Shown here one piece after another: positions 53,853 to 63,644 of a DNA stretch of 64,000 nucleotides. The stretch's first letter is position 1, and each line of letters opens with the position of its first letter. The stretch is from Amycolatopsis nigrescens CSC17Ta-90 (GTDB lineage: Bacteria; Actinomycetota; Actinomycetes; Mycobacteriales; Pseudonocardiaceae), in the NCBI RefSeq assembly GCF_000384315.1, contig NZ_ARVW01000001.1:6386157-6450156 (forward strand), given 5' to 3'. Made by a program: the position numbers and the translations under genes. The notes beneath the pieces are model-generated. The model was not told the origin of the DNA and ran no database searches. It saw only the letters and a list, made by a program, of their open reading frames with translations.

Positions 53853-55037
53853 ATGAATCTGCTGGGGGAGGCCCGGACCGCCGGGCGCACGCGTTCGATG
53901 ATCGCCCTTTTCCTGGGCGTCGCCTGCATGAACACCGCGATGGTCGGGGCCAGCACCGCGGGCACGCTGATCGCCGGGCAGCACAGTCCCGGCCTGAGCG
54001 GCGTGCCGAGCGCCGCCGGCGTGCTCGGCACCGCGCTCGGTGCGCTCGCTTCCGGCAGCCTGATCTCCCGGCTCGGCAGCCGGGCCGCGCTGCTGTCGGG
54101 CTACGGCCTCGCGGCCGTGGGCGCGTGGGTCGCCTTCGCCGGCGCGATCGCAGACCTCCTTCCGGTGCTGCTCGTCGGGATGCTGCTGCTCGGCGTCGGC
54201 AACGGCGGCGCCCAGCTTTCGCGCTATGTGGCCGCCGCGCTGTATCCGGCCGCACGCAAGGGAACCGCGCTTTCCGCGATCCTCTGGGCCGGTACCGTCG
54301 GCGCCCTGGCCGGTCCGGCGCTGATGGCACCCGCCGCCGCGGTCGCGACCGGGCTGGGGCTGCCCGAACTGTCCGGGCCGTACGCGGCTTCCGCACTGGT
54401 CACCCTCGCCGCCGCTGCCGCCACCGCCGTCCTCCCGCGCCTTCGCGCCACGACGGCCGCTTCGCCACGCCCGCCGCTGAAGCGAGCGGATCTCGTTACG
54501 GCGCTTCGGCATCGCTCCGTGCGGCTGCCGCTGGCCGCGATGGTCGGCGCGCACGTGGCGATGGTCGCGGTGATGACGATGACCCCGCCGCAACTGCACG
54601 ACCACGGGCACGGCCTCGGCGTGGTCGGCTTCATCCTGAGCGCGCACATGATCGGCATGTTCGCGCTTTCCCCGCTGACCGGCCGGATCGCCGACCGCGT
54701 CGGCGGCAGGGTGACGATCGCCCTCGGCATCGCCACCCTCGTCGTCGCGGGCCTGCTCGCCGCCGCCCTGCCCACCGCGCACTCCACCGGACTGCCGATC
54801 GCGCTGTTCCTGCTCGGCTACGGCTGGAACCTGGCCTTCGTCGGCGGCAGCGCCATCCTGTCCCGCGAACAGCCCCAGCTCCAGGGCATCGTGGACGCCT
54901 TCGCCTGGGGCTCCTCCGTCCTCTCCAGCCTTCTCGCGGGCCAGCTCTTCGCCCAAAGCGGCTACCCGTCCGTCGCCCTCGCCGCCACCGTCCTCGCCCT
55001 TCTCCCCGCCCTACTCCTCACCAAGGGTCGTGAGTGA
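53853..55037 (+). CDS. MFS transporter
   Basis: 394 residues, 12 helices. Helix 1 begins RTRSMIALFLGVACMNTAMVG; LISRLGSRAALLSGYG and GRIADRVGGRVTIALG are the two MFS cytoplasmic loop motifs. Substrate unknown. Divergent from an Lrp regulator. ATG at 53853. The final residues GRE and the TGA stop are encoded in the left arm of palindrome copy E. Confidence 0.85.
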   Translation: MNLLGEARTAGRTRSMIALFLGVACMNTAMVGASTAGTLIAGQHSPGLSGVPSAAGVLGTALGALASGSLISRLGSRAALLSGYGLAAVGAWVAFAGAIADLLPVLLVGMLLLGVGNGGAQLSRYVAAALYPAARKGTALSAILWAGTVGALAGPALMAPAAAVATGLGLPELSGPYAASALVTLAAAAATAVLPRLRATTAASPRPPLKRADLVTALRHRSVRLPLAAMVGAHVAMVAVMTMTPPQLHDHGHGLGVVGFILSAHMIGMFALSPLTGRIADRVGGRVTIALGIATLVVAGLLAAALPTAHSTGLPIALFLLGYGWNLAFVGGSAILSREQPQLQGIVDAFAWGSSVLSSLLAGQLFAQSGYPSVALAATVLALLPALLLTKGRE

Positions 55038-55071
55038 AAAGTGTTGCCCCAGCAACACTTTTCACTCACGA
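55028..55071. repeat. 44-bp palindrome family, copy E, with both stop codons of a convergent pair
   Basis: TCGTGAGTGAAAAGTGTTGC, loop CCCA, then the exact complement of the left arm. The MFS stop (55035-55037) is in the left arm and the PucR-type stop (55068-55066) in the right arm, the same layout as copy C. Confidence 0.9.
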
Positions 55072-56637
55072 CGTCAGGCGGAGTTGTAGCTGGGCCAAGA
55101 GGCGTTGTTCGGCGTCGGTGAGGTCGAGGCCGGAGACCTCCTCGGCGCGGCGGATGCGGTACCGCAACGTGTTCGGGTGGATGTTCAGCTTTGACGCCGC
55201 CGCGCGGACGTCGCCGAAAGCGTCCAGGTACGCGAGCACCGACGGGACCAGGCTGCCGCCGTGCCCGGCGTCGTGCTCGGCCAGCGCGGTCAGCCGGGGA
55301 TCGCGGATTCTCTTCTGCTGCCCCAAGAAATCCAGTATCTCGGAAAGCAGGACGTGCGCGCGGACGTCGGCCAGCGCGGCCACTTCGCCGGTCCAGCGTC
55401 CGCGCGCCATCGCGTCCAGCACGCGGTCCGCGTCCGCGCGCGAGGACGCCGTTTCGGCCAGCCGGGGCACCACCCCGCCCAGCGCGGCGTGCACCGGCAG
55501 CTCCAGATGACTCCGCGCGGCACCGACGATTTCCTTCAGCAGAGCTAAAATCCCGGACTCCGCGGCTCCGGTGAGGTCGGGCAGCAGCACATAAACGCGG
55601 CCACCGGCCTCGGTCACCAGCGCGCTGCGCCGATAGGCCGCGGTGTGCACGGAGATCAGGTTTACCAGCTCCGCGCGATGCAACTGCCGTCCGGTACCGG
55701 CCTCCCGGTGCAGCGCGAACGCGGCGACCACCGCCGGCCTGGCCGGGTCCGCGCCGATGTCGTCCGCCATCGAGCCGGCGTCCAGCCGCCCGTCCAGCAG
55801 ACGGGCCAGCAGGTCCTCGCGCCAGCGCGGGCCGGCGCTGGACTCGGTGCGGTGGCGGATCAGCTGCGGGGCCAGCGTCCGGCTGGCGCCCAGCAGCGCG
55901 GTTTCCGCGCTTTCGGTGAGCGGCGCCGACCCCTCCTGCACCCAGATCACGCCCAGCGGCTGCGAACCCGCGTGGATCCCGGCCGCGATCCGCCGCCTGA
56001 TCCCGAGATCGGGCCGTTCCTCAACGCGCACAACACCTTCACCGGCCCGGAGCCGCTGATAGATACCCCAGTCGCGGAGCATCGCGAGATAGCGCTCCGG
56101 CCCCTGCTTGCCCAGGATCGACAGCCGCCGCAGCTCGTCCACTTCGTCGCCGGAGCGGGAGTACGCGAGCACGCGCGCCGCGGTGTCCTCGATGCTGACC
56201 AGCCCGCCGGTGACCGTGGCGACGGTCTGCGCCAGGGAGAACAGGTCGCCGAGAAGTTCGCCGGTCTCCGCCTCGCCACCGGCGCGCCCGGCGTTGACCA
56301 CGTCCCTGGCCAGCGCCTCCACCTGATCCCAGCGGGCCTCCGTGCGCACCGCGAGCAACGCGACGCCCGCCTCGGCCGCGGCGTCCGCCAGCTCCGCGCC
56401 GCCCTTCACCGCGACGGCCGTCGCTTCGCTGCGCCCGGCCGCCCTGATCGCGGGCAGCGCCGCCCGGCCGCGGGCGCCGATCACCAGCACCAGGTCGCCC
56501 GGTTTGGCCTCCGGCGGATCCTCCGGATCGTGGATCACCACGTCGCTGACCTGCACGCCGAGGCCGCCCGGTGCGGTCAGCACCTCCACCAGCGGGTCGC
56601 CGAGGGTGCTCAGCAGATGACGCAGGGTTTCGGACAT
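55066..56637 (-). CDS. PucR family regulator of proline catabolism (PutR-like)
   Basis: 523 residues. N-terminal PucR sensor part (LHLLSTLG-type opening, GDLVLVIGARGRAALPAI), a central GGDEF-like GAF region (GLVSIEDTAARVLAYS), and C-terminal HTH_30: VLAYLDAFGDVRAAASKLNIHPNTLRYRIRRAEEVSGLDL. Divergent from pruA-putB; in Streptomyces a PutR regulator sits at the same place and activates those genes in response to proline. The stop codon lies in palindrome copy E. A 16-bp palindrome is 8 bp before its start codon. Confidence 0.85.
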   Translation of the reverse strand: MSETLRHLLSTLGDPLVEVLTAPGGLGVQVSDVVIHDPEDPPEAKPGDLVLVIGARGRAALPAIRAAGRSEATAVAVKGGAELADAAAEAGVALLAVRTEARWDQVEALARDVVNAGRAGGEAETGELLGDLFSLAQTVATVTGGLVSIEDTAARVLAYSRSGDEVDELRRLSILGKQGPERYLAMLRDWGIYQRLRAGEGVVRVEERPDLGIRRRIAAGIHAGSQPLGVIWVQEGSAPLTESAETALLGASRTLAPQLIRHRTESSAGPRWREDLLARLLDGRLDAGSMADDIGADPARPAVVAAFALHREAGTGRQLHRAELVNLISVHTAAYRRSALVTEAGGRVYVLLPDLTGAAESGILALLKEIVGAARSHLELPVHAALGGVVPRLAETASSRADADRVLDAMARGRWTGEVAALADVRAHVLLSEILDFLGQQKRIRDPRLTALAEHDAGHGGSLVPSVLAYLDAFGDVRAAASKLNIHPNTLRYRIRRAEEVSGLDLTDAEQRLLAQLQLRLTS

Positions 56638-56644
56638 CGGTACC

Positions 56645-56660
56645 TTGTTCGATCGGACAA
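56645..56660. promoter_or_regulatory. Candidate PutR operator
   Basis: TTGTTCGATCGGACAA, a 16-bp palindrome with one mismatched pair. It is 8 bp upstream of the PutR-like start and 98 bp upstream of pruA, in the only promoter region of the locus. Confidence 0.45.
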
Positions 56661-56758
56661 AGAGGTGATCTCAAGACTAGCCGTAGGGACAAGACTTGGC
56701 CGCCGGAGCGGACCTAACGTGAGTCCACCAACGCAGGAGTACTTCGTCAGGAGCCGCC

Positions 56759-58387
<1,629 letters not shown>

Positions 58388-58407
58388 TTTTTCGCAGGAG
58401 GTTCGCC

Positions 58408-59337
58408 ATGTTGCGTGCACCTTTGCTGGCCGCCGCCAGGTCCACCCGGATGCGGTCGCTCGTGGAAGCGGTACCGGCGACCAGGGCGGTGGTCCGCCGG
58501 TTCGTCGCCGGGGCGCAGACCCCGGACGCGGTACGGGTGGCGCGGGAACTCGCCGCCGGTGGCCGCCGGGTCACCCTGGACCACCTCGGTGAGGACACCA
58601 CCGACCGCGGCCAGGCGGAGACCACCGTCAAGGCGTACGCGACGTTGCTGCGCGCGCTCGACGAGCGCGGGCTGGCCGAAGGCGCGGACGTCTCGGTGAA
58701 GCTCTCCGCGGTGGGGCAGAACCTGCCCGCGGACGGGGAACGGGTCGCGCTGGAGAACGCGCGGGTGATCTGCACCGAGGCGGCTGCCGTCGGCGCGACC
58801 GTCACCCTGGACATGGAGGACCACACCACCACGGACTCCACCCTCGGCATCCTCCGCGAGCTGCGGGCGGATTTCCCTTGGGCGGGCGCGGTTCTGCAGG
58901 CGTACCTGCGGCGAACCGAGACGGACTGCGCCGAGCTTTCCGGTCCAGGCTCACGGGTTCGGCTGTGCAAGGGCGCCTACGCGGAGCCCGCTTCGGTTGC
59001 GTTCCAAGAGAAGTCCGAAGTGGACAAGTCCTATGTGCGCTGCCTGCGGGTGCTGATGAGCGGCTCCGGCTACCCGATGGTCGCTTCGCACGACCCGCGG
59101 ATGGTCGCGATCGCCGAGCACCTGGTCGGTCAGCTGGGCCGGTCGCCTGCCGACCACGAGTTCCAGATGCTCTACGGCATCCGCCCGGACGAACAGCGCC
59201 GCATCGCCGCCGACGGCCACACCATGCGCGTCTACGTGCCCTACGGCGATGAGTGGTACGGCTACTTCATGCGCCGCCTCGCCGAGCGCCCGGCCAACCT
59301 GGCCTTCTTCCTCCGCGCCCTCGCCACCCGCTCCTAG
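58408..59337 (+). CDS. putB: Proline dehydrogenase
   Basis: 309 residues, the monofunctional actinobacterial form. FAD barrel blocks: GRRVTLDHLGEDT, SVKLSAVGQNL, VTLDMEDHTTTDSTLGILREL, GAVLQAYLRRTETDC, RLCKGAYAEP, VASHDPRM, FQMLYGIRPDEQRR and VYVPYGDEWYGYFMRRLAERPAN. It oxidises proline to P5C. AGGAGG 6 nt before the ATG. Followed by a strong hairpin. Confidence 0.93.
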   Translation: MLRAPLLAAARSTRMRSLVEAVPATRAVVRRFVAGAQTPDAVRVARELAAGGRRVTLDHLGEDTTDRGQAETTVKAYATLLRALDERGLAEGADVSVKLSAVGQNLPADGERVALENARVICTEAAAVGATVTLDMEDHTTTDSTLGILRELRADFPWAGAVLQAYLRRTETDCAELSGPGSRVRLCKGAYAEPASVAFQEKSEVDKSYVRCLRVLMSGSGYPMVASHDPRMVAIAEHLVGQLGRSPADHEFQMLYGIRPDEQRRIAADGHTMRVYVPYGDEWYGYFMRRLAERPANLAFFLRALATRS

Positions 59338-59361
59338 CCCCGCCCCGCGCTCCTGGGTGAG

Positions 59362-59416
59362 TGCAGCGAAGGCCACCTTGCCTGCGTTCAACGCAGCGAA
59401 GGTGGCCTTCGCTGCA
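59362..59416. terminator. Hairpin between convergent putB and a hypothetical gene
   Basis: TGCAGCGAAGGCCACCTT at 59362-59379 and its exact complement at 59399-59416; the 19-nt loop contains a second copy of the start of the arm (GCAGCGAA overlaps). An 18-bp perfect stem, 25 bp after putB and 13 bp from the end of the minus-strand gene; bidirectional terminator. Confidence 0.75.
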
Positions 59417-59428
59417 TGCGGCCAGGGG

Positions 59429-59890
59429 CTAAGCGCTGAACTTGACGCCGGACCAGTAGATCGGGGTCAGGCTGGTGAGGCGGTCCGGCGGGGTGCGGAT
59501 GACGGCGAAGTCGCTGAGGTAAGCGCGCCCGTCGTCCCAGACGCCCCGCAGGTGCAGCACCAGCGTCGGCGTGGACGTCGGGTGGTCGTGGTAGGAGCTG
59601 CCGATGATCACCGGCGCGATCGTGCCCGGGGTCTGGTGGCTTCGCTGGGCGCCGTCCAGCAGGAACGCGCAGTTGCCGGTGCCGGGGGAGACGGCCTCGC
59701 ACAGCTCGGAAAACCGGCCCGCCTGCGCCATTTCGACGGTCTGCTGGAGCAGCTGTTGGGCTTCCACTCGTTCGATGGGGCGGGTCAGATCGGCCTGGGG
59801 CTCGTTCTGGAGGGCCACCACGAGCATCGGCACCCCCAAGGTCAGCGTCACCGCCAGCACAAAAAGCGCCACTTGCCTGCGTGATCTCAT
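59429..59890 (-). CDS. Membrane-anchored hypothetical protein
   Basis: 153 residues. An uncleaved or signal-anchor helix near the N-terminus (QVALFVLAVTLTLGVPMLVVA) and an outside domain of about 120 residues with two Cys (SELCEAV, GNCAFLL). The layout, with AQAGRFSELCEAV then a TP/PV-rich beta part, recalls small actinobacterial secreted proteins with an NTF2-like fold; that is a guess. ATG at 59890 after a GGGGG stretch. Confidence 0.6.
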   Translation of the reverse strand: MRSRRQVALFVLAVTLTLGVPMLVVALQNEPQADLTRPIERVEAQQLLQQTVEMAQAGRFSELCEAVSPGTGNCAFLLDGAQRSHQTPGTIAPVIIGSSYHDHPTSTPTLVLHLRGVWDDGRAYLSDFAVIRTPPDRLTSLTPIYWSGVKFSA

Positions 59891-59974
59891 CCGCCCGCCC
59901 CCTGTCGCCCCGAGGAAGGCTATCGCTTAAAGCCGCCTGCTACGGTGGAATGGAGTGATCGGGAAGGAAGAACA

Positions 59975-60004
59975 GTGATAGGCGACGACGACATCTCCGG
60001 GTGA
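59975..60004 (+). CDS. Putative 9-residue leader peptide upstream of ABC-F
   Basis: GTG ATA GGC GAC GAC GAC ATC TCC GGG TGA, encoding MIGDDDISG. A very good ribosome site (GGAAGGAAG) stands 4 nt upstream. It precedes a strong hairpin and then the ABC-F gene, 129 bp away. Layout of ribosome-mediated attenuation, as known for other resistance ABC-F and erm genes. Three Asp codons in a row could be the stall point. Confidence 0.5.
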   Translation: MIGDDDISG

Positions 60005-60018
60005 CCCCGGAAGTGAGC

Positions 60019-60058
60019 GGCCACCGGCAGACGCGCGGAAAGCGCGGTCGCCGTGGCC
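60019..60058 (+). promoter_or_regulatory. Attenuator-like hairpin between leader and ABC-F
   Basis: GGCCAC pairs with GTGGCC, CGGC with GCCG, and an inner CGCG-type stem closes on a GGAAA loop. Calculated by eye only. It sits after the leader stop, where a stalled ribosome could change its folding. No T-run follows, so termination would have to be Rho-type or the hairpin acts on translation. Confidence 0.45.
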
Positions 60059-60133
60059 CTTCAGTCGTTCCCTGAATCCTGTTCGCCGCTGGGCGGCCCC
60101 GGTACGCCCGCCTCACCCTTCGAGGGCTCTTCC

Positions 60134-61756
60134 ATGTCCGACGCGTTCGTCATCTGCTCCGACCTTTCCTTCTCCTGGCCCGACGACACCCCCGTTTTCC
60201 AGGATCTGACCTGCACCGTGGGCGGCGGCCGCACCGGCCTCGTCGCACCGAACGGCGCCGGCAAGAGCACCCTGCTCAAGCTGATCGCCGGCGAGCTCCG
60301 GCCCAGCGGCGGGACCGTGTCCGTCAAGGGAATGCTGGGCTATCTCCCGCAGAGCCTGCCTTTCGCCGGGGAGCTGACCGTCGCCGAAGTGCTCGGCATC
60401 GCGTCGGTGCTCGAAGCGCTGGGCGCCATCGAGTCCGGCGACGCGAGCGAGGAGCACTTCACCACGATCGGCAACGACTGGGACATCGAGGAACGCACCC
60501 GCGCCCAGCTCGACCGGCTCGGCCTCGGGGACGTCTCGCTCACCCGGCGGTTGCCCACCCTCAGCGGCGGCCAGGTCGTCTCGCTCGGCCTGGCGGCGCA
60601 GCTGCTGAAGCGGCCAGACGTGCTGCTGCTCGACGAACCGACCAACAACCTCGATCTCGACGCGCGCCGCAAGCTCTACAGCGTGCTCGACGACTGGACC
60701 GGCTGTCTGCTGCTGGTCAGCCACGACCGGGAGCTGCTCGACCGGATGGACCGCATCGCCGAACTGGACCGGGGCGAAGTGCGGTTCTACGGCGGGACTT
60801 TCACCGAGTACCAGGCGGCGGTGCGGGCCGCGCGGGAGGTCGCCGAGAAGAACGTGCGTAACGCCGAGCAGGAGGTCAAAAGGGAGAAGCGGGAGATGCA
60901 GCAGGCTCGCGAGCGCGCCGCGCGCCGGGCCAGCAACGCGTCCCGCAACCTCAAGAACGCCGGTCTGCCGAAGATCTTCGCCGGGACGATGAAGCGGAAC
61001 GCGCAGGAGTCGGCGGGCAAGGCCAACGAGACGCACGCCGCGCGGGTCGGTGACGCCAAGGCCAGGCTCGACGAGGCGAGCCGGGCGCTGCGCGACGAGC
61101 AGAAGATCGCGCTCGAGCTGCCGGGCACCAACGTCCCCGCCGGGCGCACGGTGTTCATCGGCAAGGGGATGCAGGTCCGTTACGGCGAGCGGGAGTTGTT
61201 CGCCGGGGAGGGCGCCGACCTGGAGATTCGCGGGCCGGAACGGATCGCGCTGACCGGCCCCAACGGCTCCGGCAAGTCGACCCTGCTGCGCGTGATCAAC
61301 GGCGAGCTTGAGCCGTCCGGCGGCGAGACCAGGCGGGCCGACGGCCGGGTCGCCTACCTGTCCCAGCGCCTCGACCTGCTGGACCTCGACCGCACGGTGG
61401 CGGAGAACCTGGCCGCGTTCGCGCCAGGGATGCCGCCGGCGCAGCGGATGAACCTGCTCGCGCGCTTCCTGTTCCGGGGCTCCCGCATCCACCTGCCGGC
61501 CGGGGTGCTCTCCGGCGGCGAGCGGCTGCGCGCCACCCTGGCCTGCGTGCTGTGCGCGGAACCGGCGCCCCAGCTGCTGCTCCTGGACGAGCCGACGAAC
61601 AATCTCGACCTGGTCAGCGTCGCCCAGCTGGAGAACGCGCTGAACGCCTACCAGGGCGCGTTCGTCGTGGTCAGCCACGATGAACGCTTCCTCGCCGAGA
61701 TCAACCTGACCCGCTCACTCCTGCTCTCCGCCGGCTGCCTACTGGAGCCACACTGA
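60134..61756 (+). CDS. ABC-F ATPase (ribosome protection / antibiotic resistance type)
   Basis: 540 residues, two ABC domains and no membrane part. First domain: APNGAGKST (near 40), LSGGQ (near 143), [13 protein letters not shown]. Linker about 215-320, charged and helical ([20 protein letters not shown], a coiled hairpin). Second: GPNGSGKST (near 377), [31 protein letters not shown] proteins bind the ribosomal E site; those with long linkers in actinomycetes often give resistance to macrolides, lincosamides or pleuromutilins. ATG at 60134 with GAGGG 7 nt upstream. The leader peptide and hairpin suggest drug-induced expression. Housekeeping EttA-like function is the alternative. Confidence 0.87.
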   Translation: MSDAFVICSDLSFSWPDDTPVFQDLTCTVGGGRTGLVAPNGAGKSTLLKLIAGELRPSGGTVSVKGMLGYLPQSLPFAGELTVAEVLGIASVLEALGAIESGDASEEHFTTIGNDWDIEERTRAQLDRLGLGDVSLTRRLPTLSGGQVVSLGLAAQLLKRPDVLLLDEPTNNLDLDARRKLYSVLDDWTGCLLLVSHDRELLDRMDRIAELDRGEVRFYGGTFTEYQAAVRAAREVAEKNVRNAEQEVKREKREMQQARERAARRASNASRNLKNAGLPKIFAGTMKRNAQESAGKANETHAARVGDAKARLDEASRALRDEQKIALELPGTNVPAGRTVFIGKGMQVRYGERELFAGEGADLEIRGPERIALTGPNGSGKSTLLRVINGELEPSGGETRRADGRVAYLSQRLDLLDLDRTVAENLAAFAPGMPPAQRMNLLARFLFRGSRIHLPAGVLSGGERLRATLACVLCAEPAPQLLLLDEPTNNLDLVSVAQLENALNAYQGAFVVVSHDERFLAEINLTRSLLLSAGCLLEPH

Positions 61757-61863
61757 CGGGGCGGGTGTTCACACCGTCAGGGAATCGACACCGCCGGGCT
61801 GGTCGCTGAAAGATCGTTTTGTACCGATCTCCGGTGCATCTTCCGAAGAAAGCCGGGTTCATC

Positions 61864-62064
61864 GTGCGTATTGCGAAAAAGTCCGCCTTCGCGGCGGCGG
61901 TCGCCGTGGCCGCTATCGTCGCGTTCTCGCCGGTCGCCGGCGCGACCACGACAGCTACCACTACCACCCAGGGCCTGGTCGGGGGTCTTCTCGGCGGAAG
62001 CGGCTCCGGCTCGGTGGACGGCCTCCTTGGCGGTGTGGGCGAACTCCTCGAGGGCCTCCTCTAG
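61864..62064 (+). CDS. Very small secreted hydrophobic peptide
   Basis: 66 residues. GTG at 61864: a signal peptide (RIAKKSAFAAAVAVAAIVAF, cleavage after VAGA) followed by only about 37 residues: a TTTATTTT stretch, then GLVGGLLGGSGSGSVDGLLG and a tail GVGELLEGLL. The mature part is a Gly/Leu-rich repeat with no Cys. It resembles no chaplin or lantibiotic I know. A strong hairpin terminator follows. Codon bias fits a real gene; no family assigned. Confidence 0.6.
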   Translation: MRIAKKSAFAAAVAVAAIVAFSPVAGATTTATTTTQGLVGGLLGGSGSGSVDGLLGGVGELLEGLL

Positions 62065-62090
62065 GACGCCACGTCACCTCGGCGCACAAC

Positions 62091-62124
62091 TTGAGGGGCC
62101 GGTCGTGCTCGACCGGCCCCTCAA
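62091..62124. terminator. Bidirectional hairpin terminator
   Basis: TTGAGGGGCCGGTCG, loop TGCT, CGACCGGCCCCTCAA: a perfect 15-bp stem with a tetraloop, between the small secreted peptide (plus) and thioredoxin (minus). The A/T ends give short U-tracts in both directions. Confidence 0.8.
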
Positions 62125-62133
62125 GAACAGTTG

Positions 62134-62493
62134 CTACTCCGCGGCGGCGGCTTTGGCCTTGACCTCTTCCATGTCCAGGGCGCGGGCCTGGGAGATGAGG
62201 TCCTCCAGGGTCGACTCCGGCAGCGCGCCCGGGTTCGCGTAGACGAGGGTCTGGTCCCGGATGACCGCCAGGGTCGGGATCGAACGCACCTCGAACGCGG
62301 CGGCGAGCTGGGTCTGCTCTTCGGTGTTCACCGAGGCGAACACGATGTCCTCGTGGTTCTCGGACACCTTCTCGTAGACCGGCGCGAACTGGCGGCAGGG
62401 CCCGCACCAGCTCGCCCAGAAGTCGATCAGGACGAACTCGTTGCCGGACACGACCTCGTCGAAGTTCTCGGTGGTCAATTCGACAGTGCTCAT
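62134..62493 (-). CDS. trxA: Thioredoxin
   Basis: 119 residues. LIDFWASWCGPCRQFAPV with the redox pair C30/C33, cis-Pro in RSIPTLAVIRD. The C-terminus is longer than E. coli thioredoxin by about 10 residues (DMEEVKAKAAAAE), common in actinobacteria. ATG at 62493. It would reduce MsrB, ribonucleotide reductase and other disulphides. Divergent from DUF2630 with an 87-bp gap. Confidence 0.92.
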   Translation of the reverse strand: MSTVELTTENFDEVVSGNEFVLIDFWASWCGPCRQFAPVYEKVSENHEDIVFASVNTEEQTQLAAAFEVRSIPTLAVIRDQTLVYANPGALPESTLEDLISQARALDMEEVKAKAAAAE

Positions 62494-62580
62494 AGCGCGT
62501 TCAACGAACGAGTGGCCGTGCACATTCCCCGCTTGATCGGCGTACCGTCGTGCCGGACGAACCCCATGGAGGAGCTGACG

Positions 62581-62823
62581 ATGGCCGACCGGGAAATTCT
62601 CAGCCGGATCGACGAGCTGATCGCCGAAGAGCACGAGCTGCGCGCGCGGGCCACCGGCAGCGGGCTCACCGCCGCCGAACAGGGCCGCCTCGGTGAGCTG
62701 GAGCAGCGGCTCGACCAGTGCTGGGACCTGCTGCGCCAGCGCCGGGCGCGGGCCGAGTTCGCGGTGAACCCGGACGAAGCGCGGCCGCGGCCGGTCAACG
62801 AGGTCGAGTCCTACCAGCAGTAG
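62581..62823 (+). CDS. DUF2630 family protein
   Basis: 80 residues, highly charged and helical. ILSRIDELIAEEHELRAR, then RLGELEQRLDQCWDLLRQRRARAEFG-type tail (AEFAVNPDEARPRPVNEVE) is the DUF2630 signature. Unknown function. ATG at 62581 with GGAGGAG 6 nt upstream. The EEP gene starts 2 bp after its stop, so the two share a transcript. Confidence 0.85.
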   Translation: MADREILSRIDELIAEEHELRARATGSGLTAAEQGRLGELEQRLDQCWDLLRQRRARAEFAVNPDEARPRPVNEVESYQQ

Positions 62824-62825
62824 AC

Positions 62826-63644
62826 ATGCGACTGCTCCGCCTGGCGACCGCCGTAGTGGCCGTCGTCTTCCTGCTCGGATCGATGACGGCCACAGCGGCC
62901 ACCCCGAGTGCGCTGCGCGTGCTCAGCTACAACATCCACGCCGGCATCGGTGCCGACGCCAAGCTGGACCTGGCCAGGACCGCGCGCGTGATCACGGACA
63001 GCGGTGCGGACGTGGTCGGGCTGCAAGAGGTCGACGTGCACTGGTCGGCCCGCAGCGGCTACGCCGATCAGGCGGCGGAACTGGCCGCGCTGACCGGCAT
63101 GCGGGTGTACTTCGCGCCGATCTACCGGCTGGAGCCGGAGTCGGGGCACACCGAGCCGCGGCAGTACGGGGTGGCGCTGCTGAGCCGGTATCCGATTCTC
63201 GCCGGATGGAACCACCAGCTCACCCGGTTGTCCACAGTGGACCCCAATCCGGTGCCGGCCCCAGCGCCGGGGTTCGCCGAGGTGCTGCTGCGCGTGCCCG
63301 GCGGGCCGCTGCGCGCCTATGTCACCCATCTGGACTTCCGGCCGGACCCGGCGATCCGCCAGGTCCAGGTCGGGGAGACGGTGCACATCCTGGACCGCCA
63401 TCGCGGCAGGCAGGTGCTCTTCGGCGACTTCAACGCCGAACCCTCCGCACCCGAACTGGCCCCGCTGTTCGGACGGCTGCCGGACGCCTGGCCGTATCCG
63501 TCCGGCGGGCTCACCTATCCGGCGCAGGCGCCGGTCAAGCGCATCGACTACGTGACGTCTTCCCTCGTCGCCCGTTCCGCGCAGGTGCCCGTCACACCAG
63601 CTTCCGACCACCTGCCCGTGCTCACCGAGCTTTCCCTTCGGTGA
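62826..63644 (+). CDS. Secreted endonuclease/exonuclease/phosphatase family protein
   Basis: 272 residues. Signal peptide 1-25 (LATAVVAVVFLLGSMTATAA). EEP core: LSYNIHAGIG, VVGLQEVD (Glu), YVTHLDFRPDP, QVLFGDFNAEPSAPE, and the final ASDHLPVLTEL with Asp-His. These enzymes cleave DNA, phospholipid heads or inositol phosphates; the substrate is not set by sequence. ATG at 62826. Its 3' end overlaps the convergent transporter gene by 23 bp. Confidence 0.87.
   Translation: MRLLRLATAVVAVVFLLGSMTATAATPSALRVLSYNIHAGIGADAKLDLARTARVITDSGADVVGLQEVDVHWSARSGYADQAAELAALTGMRVYFAPIYRLEPESGHTEPRQYGVALLSRYPILAGWNHQLTRLSTVDPNPVPAPAPGFAEVLLRVPGGPLRAYVTHLDFRPDPAIRQVQVGETVHILDRHRGRQVLFGDFNAEPSAPELAPLFGRLPDAWPYPSGGLTYPAQAPVKRIDYVTSSLVARSAQVPVTPASDHLPVLTELSLR

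Noticed and set aside
53591..55033. Second long plus-strand frame overlapping the MFS gene
   Set aside because: Arg-rich frame-shifted shadow; the frame from 53853 has 12 clear membrane helices.
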